From NCBI GenBank assembly GCA_965229645.1, contig OZ245893.1, positions 2,728,001-2,792,000 of the forward strand: a stretch of 64,000 nt of DNA, in the 5' to 3' direction. The notes beneath the pieces were generated by a model. It saw nothing but the letters and a program-made list of their open reading frames with translations, was not told where the DNA came from and did no database searches. The translations under genes were made by a program, and so were the position numbers. Below are positions 61,882-64,000 of this stretch, one piece after another (the first letter of the stretch is position 1; the number at the start of each line of letters is the position of its first letter). The stretch is from CAXQZM01 sp965229645. GTDB taxonomy: Bacteria > Pseudomonadota > Alphaproteobacteria > UBA7985.

Positions 61882-63348
61882 GCCGCGTGGGGCGCGTGCG
61901 ATACCTTTCGCGGCGTTGTGGACCCGTCGATTTACAAGGACTATGTCCTTACCCTCCTGTTCCTAAAATACGTTTCCGACGTTTGGAAGGACACGAAGGC
62001 CCGGCACGAGGCGGTCCACCCGCCCGAGTTGGTCGAGGCCCTGATGGCGCAGGAGAGCTTTGTCTTGCCGACAGGCGCGGACTTTGACACGCTCCATAAG
62101 CGTCGCCATGAAACCAAAAACGGCGAGCGGATCGATAAGGCGCTCCATGCCATTGAGGAAGCCAACGGCGACAAGCTAACGGGCGTGTTCCAAGACATCA
62201 GCTTCAATTCCAACAAGCTGGGCGACGAGGCGCAAAAGAACGACATTTTGCGCCATCTGCTCGAAGACTTTGCCAAGCCCGCGCTCGACTTGCGCCCTTC
62301 CCGCGTTGGCAATTTGGACATCATCGGCGGGGCCTACGAATATCTGATTTCGCGCTTTGCCGCCTCGGCGGGTAAGAAAGCGGGGGAGTTCTATACCCCC
62401 GCCGAAGTCTCGCAGCTCATGGCCCTGCTCATGGACCCCAAGGAGGGGGACGAGATTTGCGACCCGACTTGCGGCTCGGCCTCCCTGCTCATGAAGTGCG
62501 GCAAGCGGGTTCGTGACACGGGCGGCAAGGGCTATGCCCTCTATGGTCAGGAGGCCATTGGCTCCACCTGGGCCATGGCGAAGATGAACTTGTTTTTGCG
62601 CGGGGAGCTCAATCATCAGATCGAGTGGGGCGATACGATCCGCAACCCCAAGCTACGCACCAAGACGGACGCGCTGCGTCACTTTGACATAGTGGTCGCC
62701 AATCCGCCCTTTAGCTTGGAAAAGTGGGGCCTAGAGGCGGCGCAGACGGATACATTCGCCCGCTTCCGCCGCGGCACGCCGCCCGCTTCCAAGGGCGACT
62801 ATGCCTTTATCCTGCACATGATCGAAACCATGAAGCCATCGAGCGGCCGCATGGCCGTCGTCGTCCCCCACGGCGTGCTGTTTAGGGGCTCCTCTGAGGG
62901 CAAGATCAGGCAGAAGTTGATCGAGGAAAACCTGCTCGATGCCGTCATCGGCTTGCCCGAAAAACTGTTCTTCGGCACGGGCATCCCCGCCGCCATCCTG
63001 ATCTTCCGCAAGTCCAAGCCCGACGATACGGTCCTCTTCATCGACGCCAGCCGAGAGTTTGCCCCCGGCACCAACCAAAACGCGCTTACGCCCGAGCATC
63101 TCAACAAAATCGTCGCGACCTACAAGGCAGACGCGCCAGTCGAAAAATACGCCCACGTGGCGACGCCCGAGGAGATCAGGGAAAACGACTTCAACCTCAA
63201 CATCCCCCGCTACGTCGATACCTTCGAGGAAGAGGAAGAAATCGACCTCATGGCCGTTCGGGCGGAGCGTGTAGAGCTCCAGCAGAACTTAGATGGGCTG
63301 GAGACCAAGATGGCGAATTACCTGAAGGAGCTGGGTTATGCTTCCTGA
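61849..63348 (+). CDS. hsdM: Type I restriction-modification system methyltransferase subunit
   Basis: A 499-residue HsdM. The N-terminal helical domain begins TQISQAEINKAAWGACDTFRG. The AdoMet domain has GEFYTPAEVSQLM, DPTCGSASLLM (motif I) and NPPFSLEKW (motif IV, adenine-N6 type). It forms M2S with HsdS to methylate adenine, and with HsdR to restrict; hsdR is not in the window. The start is GTG with GAGAGGACGG upstream, in sequence that is duplicated at 58851-59096. Overlaps hsdS by 11 bp. Confidence 0.94.
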   Translation: MTQISQAEINKAAWGACDTFRGVVDPSIYKDYVLTLLFLKYVSDVWKDTKARHEAVHPPELVEALMAQESFVLPTGADFDTLHKRRHETKNGERIDKALHAIEEANGDKLTGVFQDISFNSNKLGDEAQKNDILRHLLEDFAKPALDLRPSRVGNLDIIGGAYEYLISRFAASAGKKAGEFYTPAEVSQLMALLMDPKEGDEICDPTCGSASLLMKCGKRVRDTGGKGYALYGQEAIGSTWAMAKMNLFLRGELNHQIEWGDTIRNPKLRTKTDALRHFDIVVANPPFSLEKWGLEAAQTDTFARFRRGTPPASKGDYAFILHMIETMKPSSGRMAVVVPHGVLFRGSSEGKIRQKLIEENLLDAVIGLPEKLFFGTGIPAAILIFRKSKPDDTVLFIDASREFAPGTNQNALTPEHLNKIVATYKADAPVEKYAHVATPEEIRENDFNLNIPRYVDTFEEEEEIDLMAVRAERVELQQNLDGLETKMANYLKELGYAS

Positions 63349-64000
63349 GGGGTGGAGAACAGCCTTACTTGATGACGTTACTCATCGAAGAAGTGGACAC
63401 ACGCCTGATAAGAAAAAGCCTGAGTATTGGAATGGCGGAGTGAAATGGGTTTCGCTTGCCGACAGCAGTAAACTCGACAACGGACTGATTGATAAAACGG
63501 ATAAGGAAATTTCCGCCGACGGCATAGCGAACTCTTCCGCCGTGCTTCTTCCGAAGGGGACACCGATTTTGTCAAGAGATGCAGGTGTTGGGAAAAGTGC
63601 AATCTTGGGAGATGAAATGGCCGTCAGCCAGCACTTTATCGCCTGGGTCTGCGGAGAGAAAAAACAGTTAGAGCCATGGTATTTATATAACTGGCTCCAG
63701 GTTCAAAAGCCGCTGTTTGAGCGGATGGCAGTTGGGTCAACAATTAAGACTATTGGGCTACCCTTTTTCAAGAGACTTAAGATCAACCTACCACCCCTCC
63801 CAGAGCAACAAAAGATCGCCGAGATCCTCTCGACCTGGGACCAGGCGATCGAGGCCACGCAGGCCCTGCTCGACAACGCCAAGCGCCAAAAACGCGCCCT
63901 CATGCAACAACTCCTAAGCGGAAAACGCCGCTTCCCCGAGTTCCAAGGCCAAGAATGGGAAGATGTGCGGCTGGGGGATTTGCTAAACGGCAAAAAACGC
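63338..64000 (+). CDS. hsdS: Type I restriction-modification specificity subunit (partial, runs off the window)
   Basis: 221 codons are visible, open to the last base. The first target-recognition domain is about residues 1-145 (LPEGWRTALLDDVTHRRSGHTP ... IKTIGLPFFKRLKINLPPLPEQQ). It is followed by the conserved central helix (KIAEILSTWDQAIEATQALLDNAKRQKRALMQQLLSG) and the start of the second domain (WEDVRLGDLLNG). Base composition drops in the recognition domain and rises again in the conserved helix, the usual sign of domain exchange between hsdS alleles. Confidence 0.93.
   Translation, partial: MLPEGWRTALLDDVTHRRSGHTPDKKKPEYWNGGVKWVSLADSSKLDNGLIDKTDKEISADGIANSSAVLLPKGTPILSRDAGVGKSAILGDEMAVSQHFIAWVCGEKKQLEPWYLYNWLQVQKPLFERMAVGSTIKTIGLPFFKRLKINLPPLPEQQKIAEILSTWDQAIEATQALLDNAKRQKRALMQQLLSGKRRFPEFQGQEWEDVRLGDLLNGKKR

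Overview
The window is about 64 kb of a fairly GC-rich bacterial chromosome. Gene content points to an alphaproteobacterium: the yajC-secD-secF-Mth938-phytoene-synthase-like order, an RNase E with a large insertion in its S1 domain, a DUF815 ATPase, a TAXI-type TRAP binding protein and a RACo-like protein ending in an Arg-rich tail. A sulfotransferase, glycine-betaine-type catabolic genes, a secreted chitinase and a giant adhesin would suit a marine or particle-associated life, but that is inference. AcnB as the aconitase is a less usual choice for this class.

Layout. 1-8352 is a catabolic region. The end of a branched-chain-type ABC permease is followed by four genes joined by ATGA overlaps after the first CoA-transferase gene (second CoA-transferase subunit, intradiol dioxygenase, Rieske protein, CobS/MoxR-like ATPase). 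A converging dimethylglycine-dehydrogenase-like gene comes next, then a sulfotransferase/Rieske oxygenase pair. 8369-13159 is a foreign island: an AT-rich ApaLI-like restriction-modification set, an IS1595-family remnant and an IS1380-family transposase, bracketed by a 139-bp direct repeat that includes the 3' end of the flanking oxidoreductase gene. 13088-29490 is housekeeping: Sec export, envelope precursor synthesis (glmU, glmS), tRNA modification (tsaC, trmN6-like), a TAXI binding protein, an M23 lipoprotein and a GlcD-like dehydrogenase. 30013-32676 is rne.

33233-44035 encodes a predicted 3600-residue autotransporter: two BspA/DUF285 modules, one divergent and 22 exactly phased 114-residue Ig-like repeats, and a C-terminal beta-barrel. 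44943-58797 holds acnB, clpS, a PPOX-family protein, a Tat-exported YcbK-like protein, a GH18 chitinase with chitin-binding modules, a MAPEG protein, a RACo-like protein and thymidine kinase. 58851-64000 is a second accessory region: an orphan ribbon-helix-helix antitoxin, tRNA-Gly(CCC), a Gp37/Gp68-type gene and a type I hsdM-hsdS pair. The first ~250 bp around the hsdM start is duplicated 2.8 kb upstream.

The most striking unexplained feature is a dispersed extragenic element (called family A here) found ten times: seven full-length (six of 197 or 200 bp, one expanded to 295 bp) and three partial. It has ATACCARCG-type inverted termini and a string of hairpins. Its last stem changes sequence between copies while keeping base pairing. 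A second repeat family (B) is interspersed with it. One family A copy has an internal 48-bp tandem expansion.
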